Source of the DNA: Cacajao melanocephalus
Taxonomy: Eukaryota > Chordata > Mammalia > Primates > Pitheciidae
Reading direction: 5' to 3'
Assembly (NCBI GenBank): GCA_963573385.1
Contig: CAUYLG010041603.1
Coordinates: 23,930 to 87,929, forward strand
Length of the DNA stretch: 64,000 nucleotides
Positions 51,302 to 63,998 of the stretch are shown here, one piece after another. How positions within the stretch are numbered: position 1 is the stretch's first letter; the number at the start of each line of letters is the position of its first letter. The notes under the pieces were generated by a model. It searched no databases and was not told where the DNA came from. It worked only from the letters and a program-made list of their open reading frames with translations. The position numbers and the translations under genes are program-made.

Positions 51302-51578
51302 GCAGTGTGGCTCATGCCTGTGATCCTAGCACTTTGGGAGGCCGAAGCAGGCGGATCACTTGAGGTCAGGAATTCGAAACCAGCCTGGCCAACAAACCCG
51401 TCTCTACTAAAAATACCAAAAATTAGCCAGGCGTGGTGGGGGGCACCTGTAATCCCAGCTACTTCTGAGGCTGATGCAGGAGAATTTCTTGAACTCAGGA
51501 GGCAGAGGTTGCAGCCAGCCAAGATTGTGCCAGCCTGGGCCACAGAGCTAGACTCCATCTCAAAACAAACAAAACAAA
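51302..51578 (+). mobile_element. Alu element with internal deletions
   Basis: Starts 'gcagtgtggctcatgcctgt', slightly 5'-short, with the middle A-linker at 51410-51423 and a CAAAA-type tail to 51578. Two small deletions are visible against the usual sequence: after 'ggccaaca' near 51391 and after 'attgtgcc' near 51530. Confidence 0.96.
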
Positions 51579-53364
51579 AGAATGGTGTAACTTACTCCAT
51601 GTAGGTTATACCCTGCCTGATTAAAACAAAAAGAGGTGAAGGGAGGTGTCTTTCCACGAGAAAAGACATGGAGTGACATGGAAAGTGTTCAGGCAGAGTA
51701 TGGGTAACTATCAGGAATGGTTCACAGAAGACTCCATATTCGGATGAAAAGATCCACTTTGGGCTCCTCATCTTGGTAAAATATGCAGAGATCATTTGGA
51801 TTAGAGATGTGCTTCCATGCTGGGCAGTTGGTAATACAGCACTCTAGAGAGAGGAAAATTGAATCAGAGATTTTTGTCTTGTAGTGGTCTAAAACAGGCT
51901 TTTTTAACCCTAGATTTTAAATCTGTTTTCACCCTCCCTGCTTTTACCTCATTGGAAGGTGCTTATCTGAGGGGCACCCGTAGCACCTGTCATGATCCCA
52001 TGAGCCCTGCCTACAAGAATGTTATTTCTTTACCCCAGTTGAGTCAGTCAGACCTCTCAGAACAAGGAGCAGGAGAGTATGGTGGTTATGAGCAGAGCTC
52101 CTGTCCTGCTCACATTCTTCCTGCAGGCAAAGCTATAACCAGCTTGCTGGGTAATGAGTTTGTTGGGTCAGTCTCCAGGTTTTAGATCTCTCTTTGTTTC
52201 TTATTTCATGAACCAATGACCCATGAACCACCAGAAAATGCACTTACTTCAAACCTGATGAACTGTAGCTTTTCTAGGATTTATTTCTAGTCCTTTCCCC
52301 CACATCCTTCACTTTTTCTTGTATTAAGTTCTTTAGCTTGTACCTTTTCAATTTGTTTTTTGTTTTCCCTCTCCAGAACCTTCTGTTTGATTGTTCTTAA
52401 AATTGGCCTTAACAACAAAACAAAACAAAGATTTATTCTGCTGTTTGGAGAGAGGCCTCAGACCAGAGTTATGTGAAGTCTAGAAGGTTCTTCAACTCTT
52501 ACTTCTCCAGGATGCTATAGGAATCATCAAGAGGAGATTAGGTGAATTTAGAGACACAAGCTTTTCCCAAAGCATGGCTCCCGGCAAAACCACCTTGAGT
52601 CAGAAAAGTGGAAATAAAACAACACCTGGAAGTGATGAAGGGTAGAGCTCTTACTGGACAAAACCCTCTGCCATTTCTTAGCTGGGAAAATATAGGTTTT
52701 GTGTAGAGTTACAAACCTGTTATCCACCAAAGCACTCAGGACTGTGGCTCGCAATTTACATGCTGGCGTGCAGCTTCATTGCCCTATGTATTGCCTTTTG
52801 TAATGTATGTTTCCTGCTTACCCAATAACTCACATTTATGTAAACACCAGAGCATCTCTCAGGCTCTGACTCATCCCCTTACTTGGAAGATGCTAGCTAT
52901 CTCCCCATGCTGGTATTTTAAAATCCAGCATTAATTACAGTAATTCCTTCTCCTCATCCATAAAGCCACGTGCAGAAAGAATTGAAAAGTTATTTGTTTC
53001 TTTTTTCCTCCTGAGGAGTCTAAAGAAATGTGTTAATTAAATACAAAGTTATCCAAGATTGGATTTTATTTTTTTGATTTTGTAGATGGCCTCGGCGCAA
53101 AAATATCTGGCTACTGAGAAAAGGGAATAAATAAAACTAAACGTGGCATGCCTAAATATTCAGAGTGGGAGAGTTCTCTTTCTCATTGTGCGTGTGAGTC
53201 CAAAAACCCCCCCAAAACTGGGGAAAGTGGCAGAACTAGAACCATCATCCATTAGCTCTTAGTCTCAAAGATTCGAAAGGCAGGGAACTATTAAACTCTG
53301 GAATAATGCAGTGAGTCTTTTGTAGGCCATATATGAGGTGTGCTGAGGAATACTCATTTCTGCA
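51579..53364. other. No recognised repeat
   Basis: About 1.8 kb. A (CAAAA)-rich run at 52412-52428 is the only simple repeat. 52770-53100 is a repeat-free AT-rich stretch worth a conservation check. A 108-codon frame at 51859-52185 shows no known domain. Confidence 0.45.
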
Positions 53365-53590
53365 GAATATAACAGCTACCATCAACTTTACACCAGCAAT
53401 GTGCTAGGCTTGTGGCTAGGCACTTTGTATGAACTATCCACTGAATTGCATCCACATTGCATGGGAGATAGGTTCTGTTCTGATCTCTGCTTCACAGGTG
53501 AGAAAACTGAGGCTGAGAGAGGTTAAGGACTGCCCCACAGGCAGCAGAGGAGAGATGGGTCTTAACCACAAAGCTATCAAGCCTCAAGGA
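53365..53590 (-). mobile_element. MIR SINE
   Basis: 'atgtgctaggcttgtggcta', 'ggcactttgtatgaactatc', 'ggtgagaaaactgaggctga' and 'gagaggttaaggactgcccc' form a reverse-complemented MIR, nearly complete. Confidence 0.75.
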
Positions 53591-53889
53591 GCCAGACTAG
53601 ATAGCAGCTGATGATCCAAGGACATGGCTGATGGACATGACAGTGTTGTGTTCTCCCTCTCCGGCCTTGCACAAACTTTATCCTTTCCCTCTGCTTTGGC
53701 AGATGGAGAATGGCACAACCTTGCTGAACAGACGCCCACATCACTGGTGGTTTTCAGCCCAAGCAGTGCTTCAGTACAATTTGGGATGCTTTTGATTTTC
53801 TTATTCCCTTCCATTCCCTCTCCAAGCCCCTGACTGTGCACCACTCCACTCCTCCTTGGCAGATCCTTTTTTCATTAAGAAACAGAGCT

Positions 53890-54780
<891 letters not shown>

Positions 54781-55202
54781 GAGAGCATCTTATTTTATAG
54801 AAGAGGATGAGATGGAAACTAGTTTTACACAGACAAAGGATTTCAAAACAGTTTCAGACAGACACTACCAAAAGTGGTGAATTATTTATCTGGGAGAAGA
54901 AACATATAGGATACTTACTGTAAAATAATTAGTATCCAGAATATTGCAAGTGTCTCTGAGTAGCAAAGCGACTTTAATAATCTGAAAATGCTTCTTCTGA
55001 CCACTAGATGGCACATCTAAAATACCAGGCAAATGGCACACCCCCTTAATTCAAAACAGGGATTATTAGCACCATTTATTGACAATGGTTGTAGTATTTG
55101 TCCACACACCACTTACTATAATGCAAACACTACTCACGGGTATGAATATTCAGAGGATTAATTCTGTTACGTGATCGGCTGTCAAGGACCCCGAGGCATC
55201 TG
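54781..55202. other. No recognised feature
   Basis: Interval without a named repeat. Confidence 0.5.
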
Positions 55203-55535
55203 CAGTGGTCCCTAAACTTTTTGGCACCAGGGACAAGTTTCATGGAAGGGAATTTTTCTGTGGATGACAGGGGATGGTTTTGGGATATAACTGTTCCACC
55301 TCAGATCATTGGGCATTAGATTCTCATAAGGCGCGTGCATGTGAGATCCCTCATACGTGCAGTTTACAATAGGGTTCCTGCTCCCATTAGAATCTAATGC
55401 TGCTGCTGATCTGACAGGAGGCGGAGCTCAGGCAGTGATGCTCGCTGGCCTGCTGCTGACCTTCTGCTGTGCGGCTGGGTTCCTAACAGGCCATGGACTG
55501 GTACCGGTCCTTGGCTGGGTGTGGGGGACCCCAAT
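55203..55535. mobile_element. MER1B-type hAT-Charlie DNA transposon
   Basis: Starts 'cagtggtccctaaacttttt' and reads through 'agggacaagtttcatggaag' and 'tctgacaggaggcggagctc' to 'ggaccggtcc'-type GC-rich ends near 55500-55535. About 333 bp, the size of MER1B, a shortened relative of the MER1A at 44311-44844. I see no good 8-bp duplication; the right end is decayed. Confidence 0.87.
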
Positions 55536-56429
55536 CTATAGGATCAATATAAAGCTCTGGGCCCAAAGTACATCCCTCCTCTCCACTGAACCCACCCCAA
55601 TACCTTTGGTCCTAGAAGATACATTTTTCTAGTCCACATGAACAAATAGCTCTGAACATGCAAATACTCAAAGAGTAACCCACTTTTCTAATTAGACCCA
55701 AACAAGCAACTTGGAACCAGAAATGTCTCCGTTTCATATCACTTTGGAGTAAATTACTGATTTTGACTTTCCTTGAGTCTCTTCTCTGACCCTGTTCTCT
55801 TGCCTCTGTCCTAATTAGTACCTCAAGGCCTTTGCTTTTAAAGAAACCAATTAACACTCAAACTGGTGCATGCAAAATTATTTTTACTGCATGTTAAAGA
55901 GTAGATATGGAACAATACTCACAGGATGTTCCCACACAAAAATCTTTTAAAGTGATAATGAGACTATTTCTTTGTAGGTGGAGATGTATATTTGACTCAC
56001 TTCCATGAATTCTGGTCTAATAGTATCTTATTTCCTTCATTTTGTTTTGGTGCTTGGAAGAGCGCCATTGAAATTCACTCTTATCTTCAGCCTCAGCCCT
56101 GAGTTGCATTACATAAATGTGAGTCACTTCTTTATGACCATTTGAGAAGAGAATCTCATTCCCTTTTTAAAAGCAAACACAGTCCACTGTAGAAACTTCA
56201 TATGTTAAATAAGCCAGGTTTGCAAACATCTGCCCTAAGACACCCAACAGAGAAGCCCTATGCATATAGCAGATTATTAAAGGACACTTTCAGACAAGTC
56301 ATCAAGTTTCTTCAGTCATTTCAGCCTGAAATTCACAGTGAGGTGCGTCAATCACCACCAAGTCTTGCCATCTGCCCTTGGAGGGTCAAAAAGAGACACA
56401 TATGTTTAGCTGCTAATAACATATTTTTT
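55536..56429. other. No recognised feature
   Basis: About 0.9 kb, no repeat that I can name. Confidence 0.5.
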
Positions 56430-56660
56430 TTTCTTTAAGACTCAATTTAGATGTCACTTCTTTCAGGAAGTCTTCTATGAATTACCTTTTCAGATCAATT
56501 ACCTAGCAGTACGTTTAACACAATCGATTGTAATGATGTATTTATGAGGCCACTTAACCTACTAAGGGCAAGGATTGTGCATTATTCATTCTATTACCCA
56601 TCATAATGCCTGGCACATTGAAAAAAGAAAAATAAATGAATGGACGAATGAATCTATCGA
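56430..56660 (+). mobile_element. L2 LINE 3' end
   Basis: 'agactcaatttagatgtcac', 'ttctttcaggaagtcttcta', 'gggcaaggattgtgcattat' and 'aatgcctggcacattg' with a 'aatgaatgga' tail are the L2 3' UTR in order. Confidence 0.8.
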
Positions 56661-56764
56661 AGTATGAATCAAAGCATGAATGTAAACTGTACATTTCCTG
56701 GGAGATAGAGAGAAAAGGTCTCCATGTTTATGAGTTAGGACATTTCCCAACCTTGTTGTACTGG

Positions 56765-57015
56765 TCAGGTTCTCTACAGGGACAGAAATATATGAAGGGG
56801 CATTTATTAGGAGAGTGTTGGCTCCCATGATCTCAAGGTGAGATCTCACAATAGGCCATCTGCAAGCCGAGGAGCAAGGAAGCCAGTCTTAACCTCAAAA
56901 CTTCAAAAATAGGGAAGCTGACAATGCAGCCTTCAGTCTGTGGCTGAAAGTCTGAGAGCCCCTAGCAAATCACTGGTATAAGTCCAAGAGTCCAAAAGAA
57001 TAAAGTCCATGTAAA
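56765..57015. repeat. Probable old interspersed repeat, family unknown
   Basis: 'gttctctacagggacagaaa', 'gcatttattaggagagtgtt', 'aataggccatctgcaagccg' and 'taagtccaagagtccaaaag' match a common repeat pattern ('...agagaaacagaac... ttattagg... taggccgtctgcaagctg...') whose name I cannot place. Confidence 0.5.
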
Positions 57016-57074
57016 TATGCTTTTAAACTCTCAGCTGGTTAGAGTTTAGCATCCTCTTCCTCATCATTATTATA

Positions 57075-57340
57075 AGAACAGTAACTACTTTTTATTCTGT
57101 TCTGCTGTATACCTCTACTGTTCTTAGTACTGGACATTAAGAACTCCTTCCCTCCCATAACAACCTAAAGCAGTTACTCTCCATATTCTCGTTTTACAGT
57201 TGCAGAAACTGAGGCATAACAAAGTTAAATAACTCAAATACAGTTAAACGTCTAGTCAGCAGAGGGGGAAGGATTCAAACTCAGGTAGTTTTGCTTCAGA
57301 GTTTGTGCACTACTGCATAGAAAGCACCTAGCCCAATGCT
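57075..57340 (-). mobile_element. MIR SINE
   Basis: 'gttcttagtactggacatta', 'tctcgttttacagttgcaga', 'aactgaggcataacaaag' and 'ggattcaaactcaggtagtt' give a reverse-complemented MIR. At its end, 'cccaatgcttggcaaagc' with 'tcagtaaacacagttatta' (57325-57390) looks like a second, plus-strand MIR 3' end. Confidence 0.62.
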
Positions 57341-58104
57341 TGGCAAAGCAAATCTCAGTAAACACAGTTATTATTGTTATTATTGCTAAATGCAAATCTT
57401 ACCAGTTTATTGGGAGAGGGCCTATACCATTCTAATACTCAATCCAAAGGAAGCATCAAGGTCATCTATTTGGAAAGATGAGAACTGTGGGGATCTCCTG
57501 GTGGATGAGCCCTTATCCAAGTATGCCCAAGCCAGCAGCCAAAGTGTACAATTAATGTAATAATTCCTGCTACCACATGCAAAGCCTTGAAGGCAATTAG
57601 TTCATATCCACCTATTATTAAGAAGTTATTTCTGTAGCAAAAATACTGTCTTCCTTTAATTTCTACATAAATGCAAGGGTGCCAACACAAGTATAGTTTA
57701 TTTAAAGATGTTCTTGTAGGAATTTAATTTGTCCTTTTGAAGCAGCTACAGAGGAAAGGTACAAAGATGAGCAAGACAATTTGCAAGTGTCCTGAGCTAC
57801 AGATAAAGGGTAGCTTCTTTCTCACTGAAACTCCATATCAAACTCACCTCTCAGCTTGATCAAGGATAGAGTACATAAGTCTTTGGTGACCAGTGACCCT
57901 TGGAGGTAATATCTCAGGCACTGGTTTATATGAGTCAGACTTACCATAGAGTAAATTTCAGCACACAACTGAATGGGTTACTTTGAAATAGTAAATCAGG
58001 GACTGCAAATACAGTGCATGGCAGAGTTTTAAAGTGCCCTGGAGTGGGGCTTGTTAAAATGATGGGGTAAACAAAAAAAAATACCCAAGCACAACACTTT
58101 TAGA
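57341..58104. other. No recognised feature beyond the MIR tail
   Basis: About 0.75 kb, no named repeat after 57390. Confidence 0.5.
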
Positions 58105-58270
58105 AGCAACATAGTATAGAAGAAAGAACATTGTACTTGGAGGGCACAAAACCGGAGCCTGAGCCCAGCTCTGTCCTCAACAGGTTGTATCCCAGAGACA
58201 AGTCACTAACTGGCTTAAGCCTCAGTTTCCTCTAGAAAATGGAAATAGCGCCATCTATTTCCTATAGCTC
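58105..58270 (+). mobile_element. MIR SINE
   Basis: 'aacattgtacttggagggca', 'gagcccagctctgtcctcaa', 'agacaagtcactaactggc' and 'ctcagtttcctctagaaaat' run in MIR order. Confidence 0.65.
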
Positions 58271-59798
58271 CTATTCATTTTGAAAAATCTTGAAACAAGA
58301 AACATGAAAGCACTTGGAAAACTATAAAATTTGTACTGCAAGACATTTTAAATTCATTCTTAATAACAAAAAAGAGAGAGCCACCTAATACAAAATGTCA
58401 AAATACATGGAAGAATCAGTACATTAGCAATTATATGACTTGTGCTGTCCTTTAAGCAGCTGTAATCTGATTCTCATTCTATTTATTGTACCAAATATTT
58501 GAAATTACATTCAGGTTATGCCATGCAAATTACAGTCAGTGACAAATGTGTTGAGCAGAAAACTCTGTGATTTAATATTTACCATGTAACAGATCTAAAT
58601 TGGCAAATACCTTAAGGGAGTGATTTAGGCTATTATTAAATAATGATGAAAATTCATTTACTATCAATGTAGTTTTAGAAGAAAAAGACAAACTTCTGGG
58701 GATGGGGGGAAATAGGAGTTTCATAATGGCTTTGGATTAAGGCCTCATCACTACTGGCTGATTTGGATGCAAACTGCTGGCTGCTTAAAGGTCAAACTTT
58801 CTTATTCACCAACTTTTATAGTAATTTGTAATAAAGGATGATATGCAGAAACAGGATCTCCTTGGATTCTTTCCTAATACCTAAGGAGTCAGAATTTATC
58901 AAGAGCAGGTAGGTATAGGATATTATTAATTCCTTCTTATGCACTTGCGTAGTTTTTGAGGAAGATCAATCATACCCTAGCTGAAATACACATGGATTCT
59001 GAAAATAAACATACATATGGGAAAGCATAATCCACTGCGGATGAAAGATTTATCAGCCTGCCTCTTGTGACCCATATGGCAGCAAAATCAATGGCTGTTT
59101 AGAAGCTATAAATTTAGAAGAATCCTTTGTAGATGGGAACTCATGTTTACCCATGCTGTATGTTAAGTGGCCTATGAAGCAGCTGAACTACTGAGAAACA
59201 TCCTTCCTGAGCTCTAATTTGTACACAGTGGCCCTATTTACTTGGAAAGCCCCTTTATTTTCTAAAGAACAAAGCATCCAGTGCAAATACTCTAATAAAC
59301 AAACAAACAGAAATACTAAGGCCCTACAGGGTAAACCAAATGCCACAAGCCAGTTTCTAAGAACAGTTACAAGGAAAGGTATTTGTATACTGTGTTGTAG
59401 AACTGAAAAGACAGCTTTGTCAAACTTGTCTCCCTTTTCAAATAAATTTAATGCAATGGAATTTTTAAAAATCTTAGGTAAATAATAAGAATTTTAGGCA
59501 CCATTATGAGAACGATTTTGGAAAAGACCAGTGAGAGCATTTCTTAGATTTGCTCCCCTGCAGTAGGGCAAGAGGGTGACAATAGTTAATCTCAGAGGTC
59601 CTTCCCTTCTCTGACGTCCTATGATCTTATGATTTCCTAATATTTAGGTCTATCTGTCAGATATACAGCCTCCTAAACCTATGGGATTTAGGACAAGATA
59701 CACAAACTTGAATATCTTAATGGGACAGGAATGAACACTCTATCAAATGGCAATTGTGGGGAATGAGGGAACGCATGTCCCATGACCCTTCTAAAGGG
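58271..59798. other. No recognised repeat; AT-rich
   Basis: About 1.5 kb. The part at 58440-58690 contains an ATGCAAAT octamer (58524) and several TAAT/ATTA words in repeat-free sequence, which could mark a conserved non-coding element; this cannot be judged from one sequence. Confidence 0.42.
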
Positions 59799-59983
59799 TG
59801 TTAAGGATTGAATTGTGTCAATCCAAATTTATATGGTGAAGTTCTAATTCCCAATACACAAGAATGTGGCTTTATATGAAAATAGGGTTGTTGCAAATGT
59901 AATTACTTATGATGAGGTCATAGTAGAGGAGGGTGAACCCCTTAGCCAATATGACTAGGGTCCTTATAATAGGGGGAAGTGTA
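59799..59983 (+). mobile_element. MLT1-type LTR, 5' part (split by Alu)
   Basis: 'tgttaaggattgaattgtgt' with 'aagttctaattcccaataca' and 'atatgactagggtccttata' follows the start of the MLT1 LTR. It resumes after the Alu. Confidence 0.8.
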
Positions 59984-60289
59984 GGCGGGGTGTGGTGGCT
60001 CACGCCTATAATCCCAGCACTTTGGGAGGCCGAAGCAGGCAGATCACTTGAAGTCAAAAGTTCGAGAGCAGGTTGGCCAACATGGTGAAATCCCATCTCT
60101 ACTAAAAATACAAAACTTCACCAGGCATGGTGGCATATGCCTGTAATCCAGCTACTCAGGAGGCTGAGGCATAAGAATCACTTGAACCCAGGAGGCAGAG
60201 GTTGCAGCGAGCCAGGATTGCACCAATGCACTCCAGCCTGGATGACAGAGTGAGATTCCATCTCAAAAATAAATTTTAATAAAATAAAA
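59984..60289 (+). mobile_element. Alu element inserted in an MLT1 LTR
   Basis: Dimeric Alu from 'ggcggggtgtggtggctcac' to an A-rich tail with T interruptions (60265-60289). Target duplications ggggaagtgta (59973-59983) and ggggaaacgta (60290-60300) match at 9 of 11. Confidence 0.97.
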
Positions 60290-60578
60290 GGGGAAACGTA
60301 AACACAGACATGCACACAGGGATAATGCCAGATGAAACATGAATGCAAAGGTTAACATAATGCAACCACAAGCCAATGATCTCTAAGGATTGCCAGAAAA
60401 CCATCAGAAGCTTGGAGAGAGACATAGACCAGATTCCCTCTCACAGCCAAAGAAGGGACCAGCCCTGCTGACATCTTGATCTTGGACTTCTAACCTTCAG
60501 AGCTGAGATGATACGGTTCTGTTATTTAAACCACCCAGCTTGGGGTACTTCGTTATGGCTGCCATAGGATTCAATACA
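60290..60578 (+). mobile_element. MLT1-type LTR, 3' part
   Basis: 'gaccagccctgctgacatct', 'tgatcttggacttctaacct', 'tctgttatttaaaccaccca' and 'gttatggctgccataggatt' ending 'caataca' is the MLT1 3' half, continuing 59799-59983. Confidence 0.82.
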
Positions 60579-61539
60579 GATGACAACATCTACTAAGCTT
60601 CAACCCAGTATTGCTGTGTGAGATATGCTGGCACACTTCTGCCCATGTTTTAAGAAAAGTCAGAAATGTAAATTTTGTTCCAGATAAAATATTCCAATTT
60701 TTAAATGCTGGCAACAAACACAGGAAGGCTTAACACAATGTAAAGGCAAAGTGTATCTGACCCACAAGTTACCTGCTGGAAACCTCTGCTTTAAGGATTG
60801 CTGAATATACCCCAAATAATCTTGACATTCTTATCCATGTCTGCTTTGGGTTAAGGCCCAGGAAGGCTTACAGTACAGTGTTCATGGATTATTTGCTGTG
60901 CTAACATATGGAACCAACATTATTTTTTTTTCTTTAGCTCAAGTTAGTTGGTTAGATTTATTTATTCATTTTCATACTTTAAAGCATGGAAATCCTATTT
61001 TCAAAGTTAGTCTCCTGAAACTCAAAAATTAAAGTGTAGTATTTTTTGCATATGTTTATATATTAAAATTATATAATTAGTGTATAATATCTATAATGTA
61101 TGATGCCTAACATTATTTATTATAAGGGTGATCAATGAAAACAAAAAAATCATTTGATTAATAGAAATATCTGAAATTAGGATTCATACGAACCTATAGA
61201 AATTTTTATAATTTCTATTCGATTATTTTCTATACTGTGTTTTAGTTTCCCGTTTTGGAAAATCTTTGATATATACAGATTATGTAGTTGCAAAAGACAA
61301 CAAAATTTCTAATAAAACATTACTTGTAAACAATGACATTTGAATTTAATTTAATTTACAGATGCTATGAGATATTCTTCTTATCGGCCATATAAAAACA
61401 GGTAATGTGCTGAATTTTTCCCATGGCCTGTAATTCACAGGCTGCTATTCTAGGTTATACATTAAAAGAATTGTTTACACATGTGTAATATGCAAGCTAA
61501 AAAGGAGGAAGATGGAATAACAAAAATTCCCAATTCATC
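60579..61539. other. No recognised repeat; AT-rich
   Basis: About 1 kb of AT-rich DNA with no repeat that I can name. Confidence 0.5.
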
Positions 61540-61701
61540 TAAAAGAAAGTGAGAAAGGAGAGAGAAGAGAACATAAAACAGGAGGGACAAATAGCATCGA
61601 ATAAGATGGTAGTGTTAAACCTAAATATATTTTATGTAAATGGGTAAATGACCCGATTAAAAGAAAAGTACTGTCAGAATACCAAGGCAGAAAAGCTCAG
61701 T

Positions 61702-61750
61702 AATGGGTGAGCAAATAAAATATAAAAATGGGTGAGCAAATAAAATATAA
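61702..61750. repeat. 25-bp tandem duplication in L1M
   Basis: The unit 'aatgggtgagcaaataaaat'+'ataaa' starts at 61702 and again at 61727 with no visible change, so the duplication is younger than the L1M it lies in. Confidence 0.95.
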
Positions 61751-62384
61751 GTTCACAAAGAGAATGAAAATAAAAGATACACTGTTCAAAAACTATAAAA
61801 AGAAAGTTATATTTACATCAGATAAGGCATACTTTAAGACCAAAAAGCATTACAAATGACAAAAAAGACATGTAATATTATGCTTCAATTCATCAGAAAG
61901 CTATAACTATTCACAATTTGCATATACCTAACAGCACAGTCTCATAAAATATAATGCAAAACTTGACAGAGCCACAGAGAAAAAGACAAGTCCACAATTA
62001 CAAGGGAGAAATTAATATAACTCTTGATAACCAATAGAACAAGCAGATAAAAATTCAATAAAGATTTAGGATATTGCAATAACATCTTTGGAAAATAGGA
62101 TTAATATGCACACATAAAACATTGCATTGAAGAACCACAGAATACATATTTTTTTCAAGCACACACAAAACGTTTATAAAAATTGACAATAAGCTATATC
62201 ATAAAGCAAATATCTAACAATTTAAAACTACTGCAATCATTGAGTATGTTCTCTGAGTATAATACAATTAAGCTATAAAACTATAAATTAATTATAAAGT
62301 ACATAACTATAAAATTTGCATAAATTAGAAAATTTACAAATGTAATTCTAAATAGCCCATGGGTCACAGAATAAATCAGAATAA

Positions 62385-62464
62385 AAATTATAAAGTATTT
62401 TGAACTGTATAATAATTAAACATGCATTTTTAATTATTATGCAGTTCAAAATACTTTATAATTT
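62385..62464. repeat. 80-bp near-perfect inverted repeat (hairpin)
   Basis: Left arm 62385-62420 and right arm 62429-62464 are 36 nt each and complementary at 35 positions, the exception being a T-G wobble. The 8-nt spacer is catgcatt. The left arm is ordinary L1M ORF2 text; the right arm replaces part of the expected ORF2 sequence. Confidence 0.97.
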
Positions 62465-62742
62465 AACTATTTGTAGGATATAACTAATGATATGCTTAGA
62501 GATTTCATAGCCCTTAATACAGACATTAAAAAAAAATAAGAAAGTTTTCAAATCAAGAATCTAAACATCCATTTCAACAAGTTATTTTTTAAAACCAAAA
62601 AAGTAAAACTAAAGAAGCATTGCATAGAAATATTATAGAGACTGTATGTATACACACATGGGTTGCATACACATAGATATTTCCTTGCTCTGTCAGCTGT
62701 GAGAGTCTAGAAGCAATGATACCTCAGTAGCAACAAGCATGT

Positions 62743-63100
62743 TGTATTAGTCCATTCTCACCCTGCTGATAAAAACACACCAAGACTGGGCAATCTGTAA
62801 AGGAAAGACATTTAACTGACTCACAGTTTCACATGGCTGGGGAGGCCTCATAATCATGGTGGAAGGTGAATGAGGAGCAAGTCACATCTTACAGGGAGGT
62901 AGGCAAGAGAGAGCTTGTGCAGGAGACCTCTCCTTTATCAAACTATCAGATCTTGTGAGATTTATTCACTATCTCAACAACAGCATGGGAAAAACTGCCC
63001 CCATGATTCAGTTACCTTCCACTAGGTCCCTCCCATGACATGTGGGATTATTGCAATTCAAGGTGAGATTTGGGTGGGGATACAGAGCCAAACCATATCA
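62743..63100 (-). mobile_element. Solo THE1 LTR inserted in an L1M
   Basis: Minus-strand start TGATATGGTTTGGCTCTGTA and end ...GACTAATACA give full termini over 358 bp. Flanking pentamers catgt and tatgc match at 3 of 5. L1M sequence lies on both sides. Confidence 0.9.
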
Positions 63101-63640
63101 TATGCCTTTCTGCTAGATCTTGGATTCTAAAATTATTCTTCGATTAAAGGAACCAGGGCTCCATGGAGAAATGCTGATTGTAGGACTAAGGCAGTAAACA
63201 GATGAAATGAGCCTAGAACATCTTACCATGTCAAAATGTAAGGAAAAGCTCAAACAAGCAAAACACCCCCTACAATGAGGGAGTACGTCAAAGGGACACA
63301 GGAGCCAACTGAAAGAGCTCTTGATGGCTAAAGCTAAGAATTTTAGCAAAACTAGCTAAATAAATATGACAGTATTAGATTATAGCCCAAAGTATTATAT
63401 AAAGTAAATATTCATGAGTCTAAACGGACACACATAAATGATTGAATTAATACATAACTGAGGGAGAAGAGAGAAATTTCCCATGCAGAAGAATTCCAAG
63501 TAATTTATGTGGTTGCTCCACCTTTGAGAGAGAAAACTGCTCAGTCCTCAACTGTGGGCTGAATCTAGTGATTTCCTTTAAAAGCACAGAGCATGAAAGG
63601 GAGAAAAAAAGTAACCTAACTGTTGAGGAGCCCCATACAG
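63101..63640 (+). mobile_element. L1M 3' UTR, 3' side of the THE1 LTR
   Basis: 'gatgcagaagaattccaagt'-type text at 63480-63520 ('cccatgcagaagaattccaa', 'gtaatttatgtggttgctcc') is shared with the 3' UTR of the L1M at 30080-32500 (31855-31900). 'ccagggctccatggagaaat' and 'gtaggactaaggcagtaaac' occur upstream, as in L1MB/L1MC 3' UTRs. Confidence 0.62.
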
Positions 63641-63649
63641 ATTTCTTCA

Positions 63650-63998
<349 letters not shown>

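Larger units (their letters stand above)
61540..62742 (+). mobile_element. L1M ORF2 remnant, 5' side of a THE1 LTR
   Basis: 'atgtaaatgggtaaatgacc' and 'gtactgtcagaataccaagg' are the start of ORF2 endonuclease. 'gataaggcatactttaagac', 'tccacaattacaagggagaa', 'acatatttttttcaagcaca', 'gagtatgttctctgagtata' and 'aatagcccatgggtcacaga' follow in ORF2 order up to 'gatatgcttagagatttcat'. It is old and heavily mutated, with a 25-bp tandem duplication (61702-61750) and a hairpin (62385-62464). Confidence 0.78.
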
